Shown here: positions 44,530 to 57,131 of the stretch, in pieces
How the letters are laid out: every line of letters starts with the position of its first letter
Numbering within the stretch: position 1 is the first letter of the stretch
Source: Pyricularia pennisetigena
Taxonomy: Eukaryota; Ascomycota; Sordariomycetes; Magnaporthales; Pyriculariaceae
Assembly (NCBI RefSeq): GCF_004337985.1
Contig: NC_043741.1
Coordinates: forward strand, 4,316,140-4,380,139
Direction: 5' to 3'
DNA length: 64,000 bases
The notes under the pieces: generated by a model
The model's input: only the letters and a program-made list of their open reading frames with translations
Told to the model about the DNA's origin: nothing
The model's database searches: none
Program-made: the position numbers and the translations under genes

Positions 44530-46166
44530 TATTGGGGGGTGACCCAGAGCATCTCGGTCAAAATGCAAATAACGGACCTCTAGGAGCCAGACAAAGAAAG
44601 AACGACAAAAAGAAAAATATAAAAATTATCTCACATAGCTTTGATTGAGATTACGATCGAGGTAGACCAAAATAATAAGGAGGGACTGCAATACGTCGAT
44701 ATTGGAGGAAATGTATCTGCCAAGGCACCTAACAGTCAAATGGACCAATATACAAAGTCCACATGCCCGTCTCTGCGACAGGATTCCAGCCGCCCACGAG
44801 CGACAGCTCTGCAGACCACAACGGGATCAAGGTTTGCGGTCGAGGCTGGCTATACATGGTCGATAAATGTATAATCTTGGGTTCTCCCACTTCTTCTCGA
44901 CAGGAGACGCCGTCCTTCTCATGCATACATGGTGCTGCCTTTGGAAGAGATTAATCAACCTCGCTATTTGTTTTATTCGTCAAAATTATTAGCTCGCTAG
45001 ACCGTCCCTTTTACCCAATCCAATAGCTTTTTCTGTTTTTGTTCGCCCCCGTATTAAATATACCCAAGCCTTGAACGGCATTCCTTGACCGATTCCAATT
45101 CAATAAATCGCCAGTAAGTTCCCGAAACTGACGTCAGGATCGAAGAAGATTTTCAGGCTTTGTTTAGAAGAGGGGGAGAAAAAAAGGCCTGGGAAAACTG
45201 CTCTGCGGAAACATAATGCCAAATACACCATGGATACAAGCACCCGCATGGTAGCACAATCAAGTAATAATAGCATCGACCCAAAAAGTACGAAGATAGC
45301 ATGAAGAGAGGGAGATAAGCTAAGAATAAGCGACTGTCCCGGGTATCGTACCAAGAATATCCCAGGAATCAAAATCTGGAGCCACATGTGCAGCGTGAGC
45401 AAGAAGAAAGGCAATCGTCCCCAAAGCCAAAAAAGAAAAGAAAAAAATCGAAGTAATCGTCCAAATTAACGCCGATGCCGCCCGTTTGGATGGATTGGCC
45501 ATATATTAGCCCCCTATTTTCAACAAGAGAAAAGTGAGAGAGAAAGAGAAGAGAAAAAAAAAAAGAAAAAAAAAAGAAAAAAAAAAGAAAAAAAAAAAAA
45601 AGAGGTCGAGAGGAGTGCCTTGGCGAGATCGGACTCATAGCCATGCCTATGCTTTTCCTTCAACCAGTCGCTGGGCACGATGTTTGTGGTGATGGTAGGG
45701 CATCGCAGGACTACTACTGCCCCGCTAAATATTCCCATTATGGAGGTCTGGAAAGCAGCGCCATGACAAGACTGGACCAGTTTATCTTGGCCGCGAGATG
45801 CTGCAAGAGGTTTCCCCAACAAAATGATAAGAACCTGGGAGATGATATTCAAAATTCTAGAGGCTCCATAGGACCAATCGCCACGGGAAAAAGGTTTTCG
45901 AGACAGCGGTGATCATAACCCCGCACCCTGCACTCATCTGTCGGGAGGATTTGAATGCCCGAGACTGTGGCGATCAAGATAGCATCAACAAGGCAGAGGT
46001 GTATGACCGTAGAAAACATGGTGTTGGTCGAGGTGGATCCAACGGGTATCAGTGGCGGTAATGTTTAGGTAGATAGATAGATAGAGAAGTAGGGAGGTGG
46101 CCAGCGCCGAAAGGCCTCCACGTGCAAACCCCAGTCTCAAGCTGGAGGTGACAAGTGGTTAATCTG
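44530..46166. other. Intergenic region GGPPS / bem1 with unexplained minus-strand membrane-like frames
   Basis: 1.6 kb. Minus-strand reading shows hydrophobic protein-like segments. One frame from 46019 opens MFSTVIHLCLVDAILIATVSG. A second frame near 45846-45620 contains NIISQVLIILLG and IMGIFSGAVVVL. A third frame from 45502 opens MANPSKRAASALIWTITSIFFF. They are in different frames and are separated by an A-rich tract (T-rich on the minus strand). I could not join them into a convincing gene. They may be a lineage-specific membrane-protein gene, a decayed one or chance. Confidence 0.35.
45553..45601. repeat. Interrupted poly-A (AAAAAAAAG) tract
   Basis: About 50 nt of A runs broken by single Gs, read directly. 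It creates artificial poly-Phe frames on the minus strand. Confidence 0.9.
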
Positions 46167-48670
46167 TTATACGTGATCGACGTAGAACAGAAGCTTCTCG
46201 TTTCGTTGCATTGCATATATCAGATCCTGGTTGTTCATCAAGGCAAGCTTTCCGTTTGTTATGTCGTCCTTGTATGAAAGCTGTATCTCTTCGCCGGGCT
46301 GAATCCTGAGCCGCTCGGTGATCTTGTCAAAAAGCTCTCGGAATTGGATATCCGAAGAGACTCGTATGGCTATCAAATCACCGTTGTAACTCAGTTTCAC
46401 TTTCATAAAAGCACCAGCCTGTGGAATGCCAGGCGAAAGCGAAGCCTGGGAAGGCTGGGAAAGTGACGATGTCTGACGCATCATCTGGGGCTGGCCATTA
46501 AGTCCTCGCTGCTGGCCAGGGGCCAAATTGTTGTTGTTGTAGCCACCAGAGCTCAGGTTGTTCCCTGACGACTGTTGTGATATTCCGCCATTTGGCGAGT
46601 CCGGCGAAGATTGTTGCGACCCTCCCGACATGCGATAGTCGTCTTCTTCTCCATTCGCATCCATCTCGTAGTCGCCTTCCCGGGGTGCAAAGAACTGCTT
46701 GACCAGATTGCACCGGGATATGTACGTGGGCTGTGCAAGCAGGTTCTTGACATAGGCATCGAGGTTGTGCAAACGACCCTCAGTGATAGACTCCGTCACG
46801 TAGTTAACGGGGCCGGGCATGTATGGAAGGGTTCGCTTTTGTGTCCCCGTGTTGCCCGCCTCGGCAGGGAACTCGGTCAGGAGGGCAATCTGGAAGTCGT
46901 AAAAGTCTTCGTAGTATCTAGAGAGCTCGTATTTGCGCCCATCTTCAAGGATAGCCTCAATGACGAACCAATACTTCTCCTCGGCAAAACAATAGCGCGG
47001 GATGCTGGCTTGAACGGGAGCGTATAGTTGAGTCGAAGGCTTGGGCGTTGGATAGGCATTTTGGGGTTGCATGGTCTGCTGCTGAGTGTTTCTTTGAGAG
47101 TTGTATCCAGACTGCTGTTGCTGCTGCTGCTGAGACTGCGGCTGAGGCTGCTGTTGTTGCTGCTGCTGGTTCCAGCAAAAGAGGTTGTTAGCAAAGCTTT
47201 TACGGTTGCTTTCCCGAAATCTCCGGATGTAATAAGAGTGCACACGGCGGCTTACAGGCTTGCCATTGAGCTGTCCTTGGCTCGAGCGACTGTCTGCAGG
47301 TTGCAGACTCATGCGATCCATGCCTTGCTCGATTGACTGCTGCTGGGGAGCGCCCCCGACCTCAAATTTGCCCAGAGTGATGCTGCTGTTCTTATACTCG
47401 GCGGCCATCTTCTTCCATTCCTCAACCCTAGGGATCCCAGCTCGCCGTACCGCTCCCTCAGGATCGGGTACGGGAGTGTTGGATGCCATGTCTCGTATCT
47501 CAATGAAAGAAACAGGTATCAACCCTGGACCTCCCAACCTCCCAATGGGTTTCGCCACAAACCATTCCGGATTTGACTGGGCAATGACTATAATGGCCTC
47601 ACCCGCCTGTGCTTGGAGTTCGTCTGCACGCTCTGCCTGGAAGTCGTACATGACTATACCATAAACCATGGCACCCGACTTGCCTGATTTGGAGTCCCTA
47701 TTGCTGAACCCAGGGGTCGATGGGACCGGAGCTGATGTCTCGGCATATCCGGAATCATGGTCCGGGTTCTTTGATGGCACAGGCGCAGACGTGCGTGTAA
47801 CGGACGTGTCCGATTGAGCGCTATCTCTTTCTGTGCGACCAAGGGCCTGGAAGAAAGCAACCGGTACCAATCCGCGAGCATCTGGAAGCGCAGGATTGCA
47901 AGCCTCGTACCAATCTGTATCGTTCTCTCTCCCTATCACGTGGAAGAAGTCGCCGCGTGAGAAGCTAAGTTCTTGGCTAGATTGGGCTTCGTAGTCCCAG
48001 AGGGCGCGGATGACCTGATAATCCGTGTCAGTTCAAGCTTCTTCAGGGGCAATGAGTCCCCGCTGTGGGGGCGGCAACTATCCATGAGGAGTAGACTTTC
48101 GACCAACCTTCTTTGGCGGAACAATGGCAACGGCAGACTTTGGGGCTATAGATATCTGTGGCTGCTTGTCCTTGTCACCCTTGATGGATCGCCGTAAGGC
48201 CTTGATTGCGCGTATGTTGGTTAGCATCCTGCTGTGTTATGCAATAGCTGCCGAATCACAACGAACGGAGCGACGCCAGATGATATGACTCGGAGGTAAC
48301 CCAATCGGTCTGTGGAAGTTGCTCGATACGGCGGGTATGGGAGAGCACATGGCTAGGAACAATAAAACTAAGGGGAGCTTATAGGTGGCGTCGCAGCAAA
48401 TAAAAGGAAATAAGGACTGTGGTAGAAAAGTGTAAGGAGGTCGGAGAAGGCAGTGAATGGGTGAAATAAGATGCGCATAAAGCGCCGGGTGGATTGGTTG
48501 ATTGTGTGAGTAAGAATAGGGAAGACACAGGTGACTGTGCTTGTCACCGGCATTCCGACAACATCACTTGCTGCTCAGATTTGGATAATCCAATCCAAGT
48601 AATTGTGTATTATAACCGCAAGAAAGGGGGAAACGGGGCTCGGCTCCCGCAGCTGCCGACGTACCTTCAT
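46167..48670 (-). CDS. bem1: Polarity scaffold BEM1 (SH3-SH3-PX-PB1)
   Basis: Four exons on the minus strand: 48670-48665 (ATG AAG only), 48200-48108, 48014-47256 and 47165-46167 (618 aa). The start reads MKALRRSIKGDKDK. SH3-1 spans about VIRALWDYEAQSSQELSFSRGDFFHV to GLVPVAFFQAL. SH3-2 is VYGIVMYDFQAERADELQAQAGEAIIVI to GLIPVSFIEI. The PX domain is RYCFAEEKYWFVIEAILEDGRKYELSRYYEDFYDFQ to LVKQFF, with the RYYEDF phosphoinositide-binding patch. A C-terminal PB1 runs from MKVKLSYNGDLIAIRV to KLLFYVDHV. Bem1 gathers Cdc42, its GEF Cdc24 (through PB1) and PAK kinase at polarised sites, in fungi also NADPH oxidase. A CAG-rich poly-Gln stretch follows the last intron. That intron (47166-47255) has gtaagc, gctaac and cag, is 90 nt and has no in-frame stop. 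Confidence 0.93.
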
Positions 48671-51600
48671 CGTGGAATATGCAGAGGCGGCTGAAGAGGC
48701 CTACTGGGAGAAACAAGGTCGCAGCCCTCGTAGATGGCAAGACGAGAGGCCTAGCAAACTCGGGTTACGCCGACTCAGACGTGCAGGCGGATGCGCGAAG
48801 TTGGCACTTGGAGGCAAAGATGTGTGCGACCCAGAGCGTCTGACGCGAGTTGCAGATTCCCGAGATGTACTCGCCCAATAGTCGATCGTCTTTTGGCGGG
48901 TTTAAGATTGAATTTGGATGCTGCGCCGCGTGGTTCCCAAGGGTCTTGCAAGCTCAGGAAGTGAGAAGATCGTATGCTCGGCGTCTGCCTGGTTTAGACC
49001 GTTGTGACTTTTTTTTTTTTTTGTCCCCCGGTGGTTTGTTCTCGTCTTGTTTTCTTGGCCGCCTATTCGTTACGGCGAAACCTCAACACGTTTGCGTCTT
49101 TGTGTGCATGTGTTGTCAAGATCCGTCAACCATTCAATGTGTGTCACCCGCCGACCTCGTCTTTGTTCGCGGTGGGTCAATAATATCCTTTTTTTTTTCT
49201 TTGCTCTGTGAAACCGCTACAGAATATGCACTGCACTACCGTTTCGCCAGCCTGCTTTTTATGGCGCGATTGAAGATATTCACGCGGGGGTACGGGGCTT
49301 CGATGAGGTCTCCGACGGTCGCCGTTCAGGGCTGGAAAACGTCGCGCAAGTCGTCGTCGTGATTTTTGGCGCGAGATAAGTCGTTGGAGTGTAGTTGCAG
49401 GCGAGCCGGAGCGTGCAGGCTTGGACGGAGGGAAAAGAACGGCGGCAACGTGAGGGGAAGATTAGGAGGAGACTAAATGTGGGAGGGCGGCACATATGGG
49501 CGGGGCCAGGCGGGCGAGCAATCGACTAGGGAGGGTGGACTAGGCAGGATAAGTTAGGTTAATTGGGGACTTGGACTTGCAGGGAGTGAGTCGGAAGCAT
49601 TGAGCCTGGGCAGGGCACCAGCAGACCCGAGCACACCAGAATTGGTAACCAAGCCAGGGTGCAGGTGGGCTTGATAGGATGGATGGGGGCCGGGGTTCGT
49701 GGCGGGTCTTTTTGGGCCTGATGTCAAGTCAAGCTCCTTGTCGGGCTAGCAAGACAGTACAGTACAGTAATAAATGTTTGCACCTGATCAAGCATTGCGT
49801 ATGTACGTACTGCAAGGTACATTACATACATAATTAATTACCTTGCCTACCTCCAATCGATTGACTGACTGTACTGTATCTAGGTACTATACATTCTCAT
49901 CGCATTCAACCTCTTACATGGAGCTTGGTAGCAGACTATTTCCAGGATCCAGCTGCTAAGCCAAGAAGCCGGACGCCGGTTGCGAATGAAAACGCTCGAT
50001 TTGCTAGAACTTAGTTGATCGAAGTTGAAGTCAGGAGCGATGGAAGATTGAACGGTTTGGCGAGTGAATGTGAACGGGGAGCTGGACATGGGATTACTTC
50101 CACTAGACTGGACTAATTAGTAGCGAGGTGAAGTTGCGTACTGGAGGGTACGTAGAGGTTGTGTTCATTGTTGGCGTTTGGATTGACGACCTCCATGCGT
50201 CGTGCACACCACACCCTCCCTCGATTCATTATCCCACACCCCCTTCCTGTTTCTCACCCACTTGATCAAGGGTGGTGGGGGTTTTTTTTTCAGCCTACCA
50301 AGTGATAATCATTTTATTGTCCGTACTCCGGGCCCTCAGGTACTGCGTAACTACTCCGTATGCACATGCAGCCAGCCTCGTCTATTCGACCCGCTCAGTG
50401 GATTGAATCAAGTCTATTTCTTTTTTTTTCTCTTGAAGACAAACAATAGATAATCACAGAATCAATCGTCTTGTTTTTTTTTTTTTTTTTTTATCTCTTT
50501 GCTTTTCCGTATCATCAGCGCCTGTAACATCCTTGCAAAACCGTCCAGCAGTAGTAAACTTCCAGCCTCAATCACCCAGAAAACTAAAGAAAAAGAAACA
50601 TCGAAAACAAACGAAACTGCACGATGCTTTTTTTATCGTGAGGGGCTGGTTGGCGAAACCCTGACCTCGGTGACTTGGGCGCCAATTTCTTGTGCATGTT
50701 GTTCCGGCTTCTCTAGGTAAAGAAGCTATGTGACTAGCACCCACGTTGCAGCCACCCGTCAGGCCTATTTAGTCACGAAAAGAGGCAAGAAAAAGGTCCT
50801 CAGTTAGGCATAGATATCTTCATCGATCTATATACCCAACCTAAGTTTTGCCTGAGAACGACATCAAACATTGAATCTCATCCCTGGAACTACACAAGCA
50901 GAAACACAAGTGCGATTGAAGTACATGAGCTGAGGGCCGTATTCCGCCCTAGAAAACATGACTAACGATAGAGACGATACAGACGATAGAGACTACTTTC
51001 TCACCAATTATTAGACTATCTATCTATATACCTACTACCTTGATACGTAGTAAAAGACGGGATGTGAGCGTTCGTCCACCTCGCTCGGACTGCTTGGCAG
51101 ACTGGCCTTGCAAGGGCAGGGGGTCCTTGCCAGAGCTCATCAGCATCACTTGGAATGTGCCGGACCAGGGCTTTTTATTTTTGTTTTTATTTTATTTTTG
51201 TTTTGAGCCATTTGTCCCAGATATATTTTGGAGCAAATCTTTAGATAGACCCTTTAACCTCCGAGTAGCTCTGCACCATCCCACATTGGGACAATTGTTC
51301 CCAAAATACCATTGCAGTAATAAACCGAAAAAAGGAATATATTCATTCTCTCCCAAATTCGTACCTGTCTATTTTACTTGCGGCTATTTACGTACCCCGG
51401 TGCACGCATCTCTCATGCATGTGCGTGCATGCAAGGCATACCAAGCATCTATGCATATGGGGTCCGATTCGGGCCACTTAGTTTGTGTGCGTCTTGTAGT
51501 GGACGAGAATGATCTCCTCCCAAAGGGGGGAAGTGAAAACAAGAGTCAAAGATCAAAGTAACGGTTGCTACTCCTCCACTGAACCTAGTATAGCCCCGGA

Positions 51601-54600
51601 TAGTCAGGGTCTCCAGCCTTGGTGGCCCAGCGCAAATGCCACGGACAGGGCCGACCATCTCGTCCTCCGCCTGCTTCTGTACCTGCAGCGCTCATCGCGT
51701 TCCGAAATGTTGCACGTCAGAAAGAACGCGCACCTACAGCACTTTGTGGCCATAGCTGCCTCGTGGTATCTTTGCACCCACGCTACTGTCGGCGGTGCGT
51801 TTCGGCAAGGAAAAGCTGGCTGAGTCTTTATTTTTTTTTTTATCTTTTTTTCTTCTCTCTGACTAACCAAGATCCATGATTTATAATCAACGATGCCAAA
51901 AAAAAACCCCCCAAACTATTATACTTGGGTAGCTAATAGATAAGGTAGATGTGTTAGTAGGTAATTATGTGTGCTTTAGTACTCAAATGCCAAAAAAAAG
52001 AGGTGCATTGGATCCGGCAAGCATCGTCGCAAGCATTTATTATTGTTATTAATATACGTATCGTATAGTATCGACCAAATCTTGTCAAAAGTTCCCAAGA
52101 GGAGAAACTGGATAGTGCACGGATGCGATTCAAGAGGCAAGATATCGGGCGACACCTTGGCCTAGCGGAGTAAAGCCCGCCCATTCGCATCTCCGCAGCA
52201 ACTATGCATACAGCACGTACTGTAACGCCCACCGGGGAGAGGTTGCGCTCGGATCACAGGATGGTTGCTTCGTAGTCTGATGCTGGGAGCGGGGAATTGA
52301 TGAGGCCCGAGTTTCCTTTTACGACGACGTACAAGGACACACGAACAAAAAAGGAACACGCCCCAAGCTCTATTCATGCGGATCGTTTAGGTTACAGTGG
52401 TAGATCCATCGGGGGCTTTGGTTGGTTGGGCATCAATTCCCATTGGGACAACCCATACAGTGTATGTAGGATAGATTAGGTATGATAGAGTCCATCTCCT
52501 GAAGAGATTGGATGGTAATGCATTCAGTCCCAATTCTGCTCATTACAGGTGCCCTCACTCATTCCCTCCTCGCTTTTCAAGTGTTTGCCAACCAAGATAT
52601 TTTCACATTGCACCTGTTGATTTGTGAGTCATGAATGCAAGTAAATGTAAGGGACCGCACGAAAATACGATTGAGGTGCAGACAGCCAAGATTTGGGGCA
52701 TTGGCCAAGGCCCGTTTAGCCAAGCTTTCAGCAACCTAGTTCGCTTGCTGGCTGGGTTCGGTGCGGGTACAGGGTGCGGGTGGGCGTTCCCCGTTCACCA
52801 TTGCAGGGTTAGTGTTGCACGCGTTTAGGAACGGTACGGCTTGCACGGCAAACAGCGCACTAATTGCGACTCCCTACGTGTTAATATGGAGGTGCAGTGA
52901 GCCTTTTACACGCTGGCGAAGGCGATTCATATTCTTACCACGGACTAGGTTCGGGTGGTTCAACAGTGCTTGTTCGCCGGGACCATGCAAATCACGGTCG
53001 TGGCAAACCCACTACGACCTAGGCAAAATCATGCATCCCACTTTTGCCAGAGCAAAGATCTGCACTCTCCAATTTTTTTTTTACCTCTTTTTATTTTTTA
53101 TTTTTCTTTTTTTGTACCTGTTCCACCTGCCTCGGCCAGCAGACACAGTGGAGATTGGAGGCTGAGTACAGAATATCCAAGTATACAGTGACATGCCGTA
53201 AGATATGAAATACCTCGCCTTGATTTACACAAATTATAACAAAAATTACCCTATCGCATCAAGTTCCTGTCCACATCACGCAAAACATCAAAAGAAAAAT
53301 AGACAAACACTTCAGACGCGCCGAGGCTTGACACTTTTTTTTTTTTTTTTTTTTTTTTTTAATGTGCCGCCGTCGCGCCTGCGTTTTGGAAACACGGAGG
53401 CGTTGGTTCAAGGCATACTCTCTCATGTTCAATAAAACCATCCGAGCATTTTTGAGAGGGGGGGTAAACTCACTTCATGTCTAGTTCGGTTTGTCGCTGC
53501 AGTGACTTAGTTGTTATTTGTAGGTAGCTTATTGAGATATCCTTACTAGGCAGTATTTACTTTGGCTGAGTATTCTTTTGCTTCTATTTCTTTTCTTTTC
53601 TTTTTTTTTTTTTTCTGTGCTCAATTGCATCAACCGTCTCTCCTACTGCGTTATTATAGTTGTCACGCCATTGTCTTGCCCCCTCGAAGGACCTCCCTAG
53701 AACGGGATTATGCGGACGCGATGATCTGAACCCGGTATCAAAGCGCCTGGAGATCTCAGCGATAGCAGGTTGGATTAAGCCACACGTACCATCAATCGCC
53801 TCGGCAGATAAACAGGAGAGCAGCTATGTCGGCCTAGTAGTCTTGGTCCCCGGCCCGACAGACAGCACATTCTGGAACGCAAGCCCGCGATCGATCAGCG
53901 CGCAAAATCTTTTAAGACGTGAGTGTTTATGCATCAGAAAGACGGACGGGTGACTATTACTGCCACCATTTTGCCCAAGTTGCTTCGAGCAACAGTCCGA
54001 TTTCTTAGCGACCAGCTGGCCTTCATCTGTCGCCTTCTCTTTGGGCGAGAGGTCATGCATGGATATACTTGACCTATTTTATAATCTTGTCCGAATAACA
54101 GTATAGGTCCTTGACATCATATCGCACCCAACGCACATGAAGGATTGAGAACAACAAATAAGACTGGACGGGTTCAATGCAACATATTATTCAAGGCATG
54201 TCAAGTTGAATACCCCATATTTTTGTACCCCTTACCATTCCGGACCCTATCTCTTCCCCGCGCATAACATAATTTCATGCCGGGGTGTCGAGGAAGGTCG
54301 GATCCAAGCTTTCCGATCGCCAACGTCACTACTTGAAACCCTTCGCGTCTCCGGCATTCAAGAGCCACGCAAATCGACGAGGACCCAGGCAAACTGTCAC
54401 TGGGATTTTGTTTTGACGTGTGCTTCTCTGGGCCTGAGTACCGGTGGCCCACGCTTGGAAGAAAAGAACGTTCTTGATCACCATCGGCTATATCAAGTCT
54501 CATTCCCTGTTAAGGGGCCCTGGCTTTCGAATGTGCTGCGACGTACTTGACCACTGAGGTGCCGTCATTCGTGACTATTCTTATCTTGGTTCACTACAGC

Positions 54601-55402
54601 CCCATTATAACTGCTTGAAGTGAACCGGATCATGACGCATAGTTTGAAGTGTAATGTATTCAGGCATTCGTTCATGGTATAGTCGTAACAAAGGTACCAC
54701 CTAGACAAAGTATCCCCAAAATTCTCCCCCCAACGCCAGTGAGAACACCCAACCGAAAAGACGGAAATGCACACAGGAGGCGACTAGCTCTCTCGTTGCC
54801 GGGAAATTATAAAAAAAAAAAAAAAAAAAAGAACAGAGAAAAATAAGGATAGAAAAGTCGTAAGCCATAATCTCGGTCCAGTTCACACAAAGCAAACTGG
54901 AGTGCTGCCAAATGACCTCGCCTCACAGGGAGTCGAGATGCAAGCCCAAGGGTGCGGCAAGGTGCCCGACCTGAGAGTCGCATGAATCCCCCCCCTTGCA
55001 AGAAAACCGTCGTTGTCGCTCAGAGCAGGCTGGCTGATGCTTGGAATCCAACCTTGCACTCAAACTCCAATCTCGTGGAGCTTTGGAAAAACCCCGAGTC
55101 CAATACCTCGACTTAGTCCGCAGACAACAGTCTATTAAAATTCCCAATCTCTTTTAGTTATGGGCTTGCTGTACCACGGACCAAGTCGAGGAACAAATCG
55201 AGAGTTCCAATATCGTCCTTCTTCCACTGATCAACGTGGGAATCAGGTGAAGATCTTATCAAAACGTCTGAATATGCGACCGGCGTGGACTTGTGCATGA
55301 CAACCAACCATCATGCCAATTCTTGCTTGGTTGTTTGAAATTATGGACTTTGAAGTGAAAAAGCGAAGTAAGAATACCAGGCAGATGCGATAGCTAGCCG
55401 CA
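48671..55402. other. 6.7 kb gene-poor region
   Basis: No protein could be supported on either strand. The left end holds the bem1 promoter. The region has many T and A tracts (49009-49022, 50474-50492, 53335-53360, 53601-53614, 54811-54830), ACAGTACAGTACAGTA near 49753-49768, and TCTATCTATC-type runs near 51013. Short frames such as those at 53660-53953 and 51040-51561 lack recognisable domains or intron logic. It could be a gene desert, could hold lineage-specific small genes, or could be degraded repeats. Confidence 0.5.
53335..53360. repeat. Poly-T run of about 26 nt
   Basis: Direct homopolymer in the gene-poor region. Confidence 0.9.
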
Positions 55403-57131
55403 TCATATTTGGCCTTTGATGTCGACTCTACGGAAAGCCTCTGCCTTCAAGGCTTCGAAACGCTGACCAGCCTTGCCGGTAGCAAAGGCGATGTAATCAG
55501 GCCGCTCTTCGAGTAGATCTTGGCCATTATGATCAATAATGAATTGCACTGCCTCCGCGTCGGATTCGAAACCAAGTTCTTCAGTGACGAATCGAAGATT
55601 CACGTCAGGTTTATACCTATTGCTGCCAGTTAGTGACTGGGGAATCCCAAAAGAAACCGAGTTTGAGAGGGTGCAAGGGAAACTCACGCTCTGCAGATGT
55701 TACACAGGGCTGCAAGACGCTCACGGCCAACAAACATATCCATCAGGTAGGCACCCATATTTGGCGTGTCCAGATACAGCTGGAAGAATCGATGGTAGTT
55801 GCCCAAGGCCAAGGCTGAGCGTACATTGAGGGCATGTTTCAGAGGCCTCTCCTCTTTTTCTGCTGGGGTTAGATCTGCCAAAGCGTCGTTCAAGGCTGAA
55901 CGATTGGCAGTATGAATAAAATACAAAATACGATAGGCTTTGAACTCGAGGGGATTGCCTTTCAGACCCAGCTGGTACAAAGCACGCAGTTGAGTCTGAC
56001 ACTGATTATACTCACCCAAATCCCCTTTTTCCAAAGCAATGCGCGCGTGGATCTCGTATACGGAAACGGTGAACTCGTTCTTGATGTGTTGCACTGTAAG
56101 GTCCTGGCGTAAGGATTTGAACTGATCGCAAATATATGAGTAGTTGGACTCCTTCCTCCACTTCTTCTTCAGCAGATCAAGAGTTTGATGAAGGATCGGC
56201 TCGGGCCGCACTTGGGAAATAACGGGTGGCCCGGTCAGACGGAGGTAACGCTTTTCAAGCGTCTGGCATGTGCCGACAATAGGCCCATCTGAAGGAGGAG
56301 GGCTGGGAGAACGGTACGTTGACTTGTAGCCTCCATCGAATCGGCGTTGACGCTTTTCCAGCTGCTTTTGGAACTTACTCATAGCAGCCTTGTTTGACGA
56401 TGCTCCGGGGGCAGGACGCTTGTCGGGTGATTGATACGAAACGCGACTCTCAAGCGGATTGCTCTTGGCTGACTGCCACGGCGCCGTAGCGCCAGGCAGG
56501 CCATCCGAGGACATGTCGCTGGACTTCCTCTTCTTCTGGGCAGGGGTTGCAACATTCCATGTCGTGTTGGGGAGAGCTACCGTCGTGGACATTAACGAAG
56601 CCAGGCGCTCTTGCTTGATCAGCTCCTGGGGGAGGGGGTATTTATCCCAATCCGTTGTGTACATAACACCGGTTTGGTGAGCATTCGAGATCGTCTCTTT
56701 CAACTTGGCCTCCATCTCGGCACGGTCAACGGTATGGTCCATATTGTCAGGCAGGAAAGATCTAGCAACATATTGTCGAACGGAAAGGGGCCAGTCAATC
56801 TTTTTCGATTGCTCAGCCGGTTGAGCGGCTGTCTCGGTAGTCGTCGATGTGGCTCCTGAGTGCGACGAGTAAGAGGTTCCTTGTGATGGGGAATACGAGT
56901 GCTGGGCTGGAGCTACAGGCCCGAAAGATTGCCGAACAGAGACAGAGGTGTAGGCTGGGGTGGCATTCGGTGCTGAGTGTTGTTTCATGGTCAGCTCTCG
57001 TCATATACAGCTCGATCGAAATCTTGGCAGGGAGGTTGGGGATATTGAGGATAGTTGAACTTACCAGAGGAATACGATGCATATGCATGTGGTATGCCAG
57101 CGGCCTGGCTCCAAGATGTGTTGGGCATCAT
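55403..57131 (-). CDS. SAC3/GANP-domain protein, THP3/LENG8-like
   Basis: Three exons on the minus strand: 57131-57065, 56972-55688 and 55616-55403 (521 aa). The start is MMPNTSWSQAAG. The splice G|gtaagt..actcag|CA joins it to APNATPAYTSVSV. The second splice GC|gtgagt..actaac..atag|G joins NICRA to YKPDVNLRFVTEELGF. The N-terminal ~220 residues are low-complexity with basic patches. The SAC3/GANP region (about 245-440) begins GTCQTLEKRYLRLTGPP and includes YICDQFKSLRQDLTVQHIKNEFTVSVYEIHARIALEKGDLGEYNQCQTQL. A winged-helix-like PCI end follows. Yeast Thp3 pairs with Csn12 in transcription elongation and pre-mRNA processing, and human LENG8 is its relative. It is distinguished from Sac3 itself by shorter length and the EKRYLRLTGPP-type entry. 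Nuclear location is expected. Confidence 0.88.

Noticed and set aside
45369..45852. Poly-Phe-containing membrane-like frames on the minus strand
   Set aside because: The FFFF stretches come from the poly-A tract. Only the non-repeat hydrophobic parts are retained as a weak finding.
53335..53360. Long T runs as transcription terminators
   Set aside because: In fungi T runs mark Pol III ends only next to a Pol III gene, and none is seen here.
53660..53953. 97-aa frame in the gene-poor region
   Set aside because: No domain, no signal peptide, no intron logic. An equally long antisense frame is also present.
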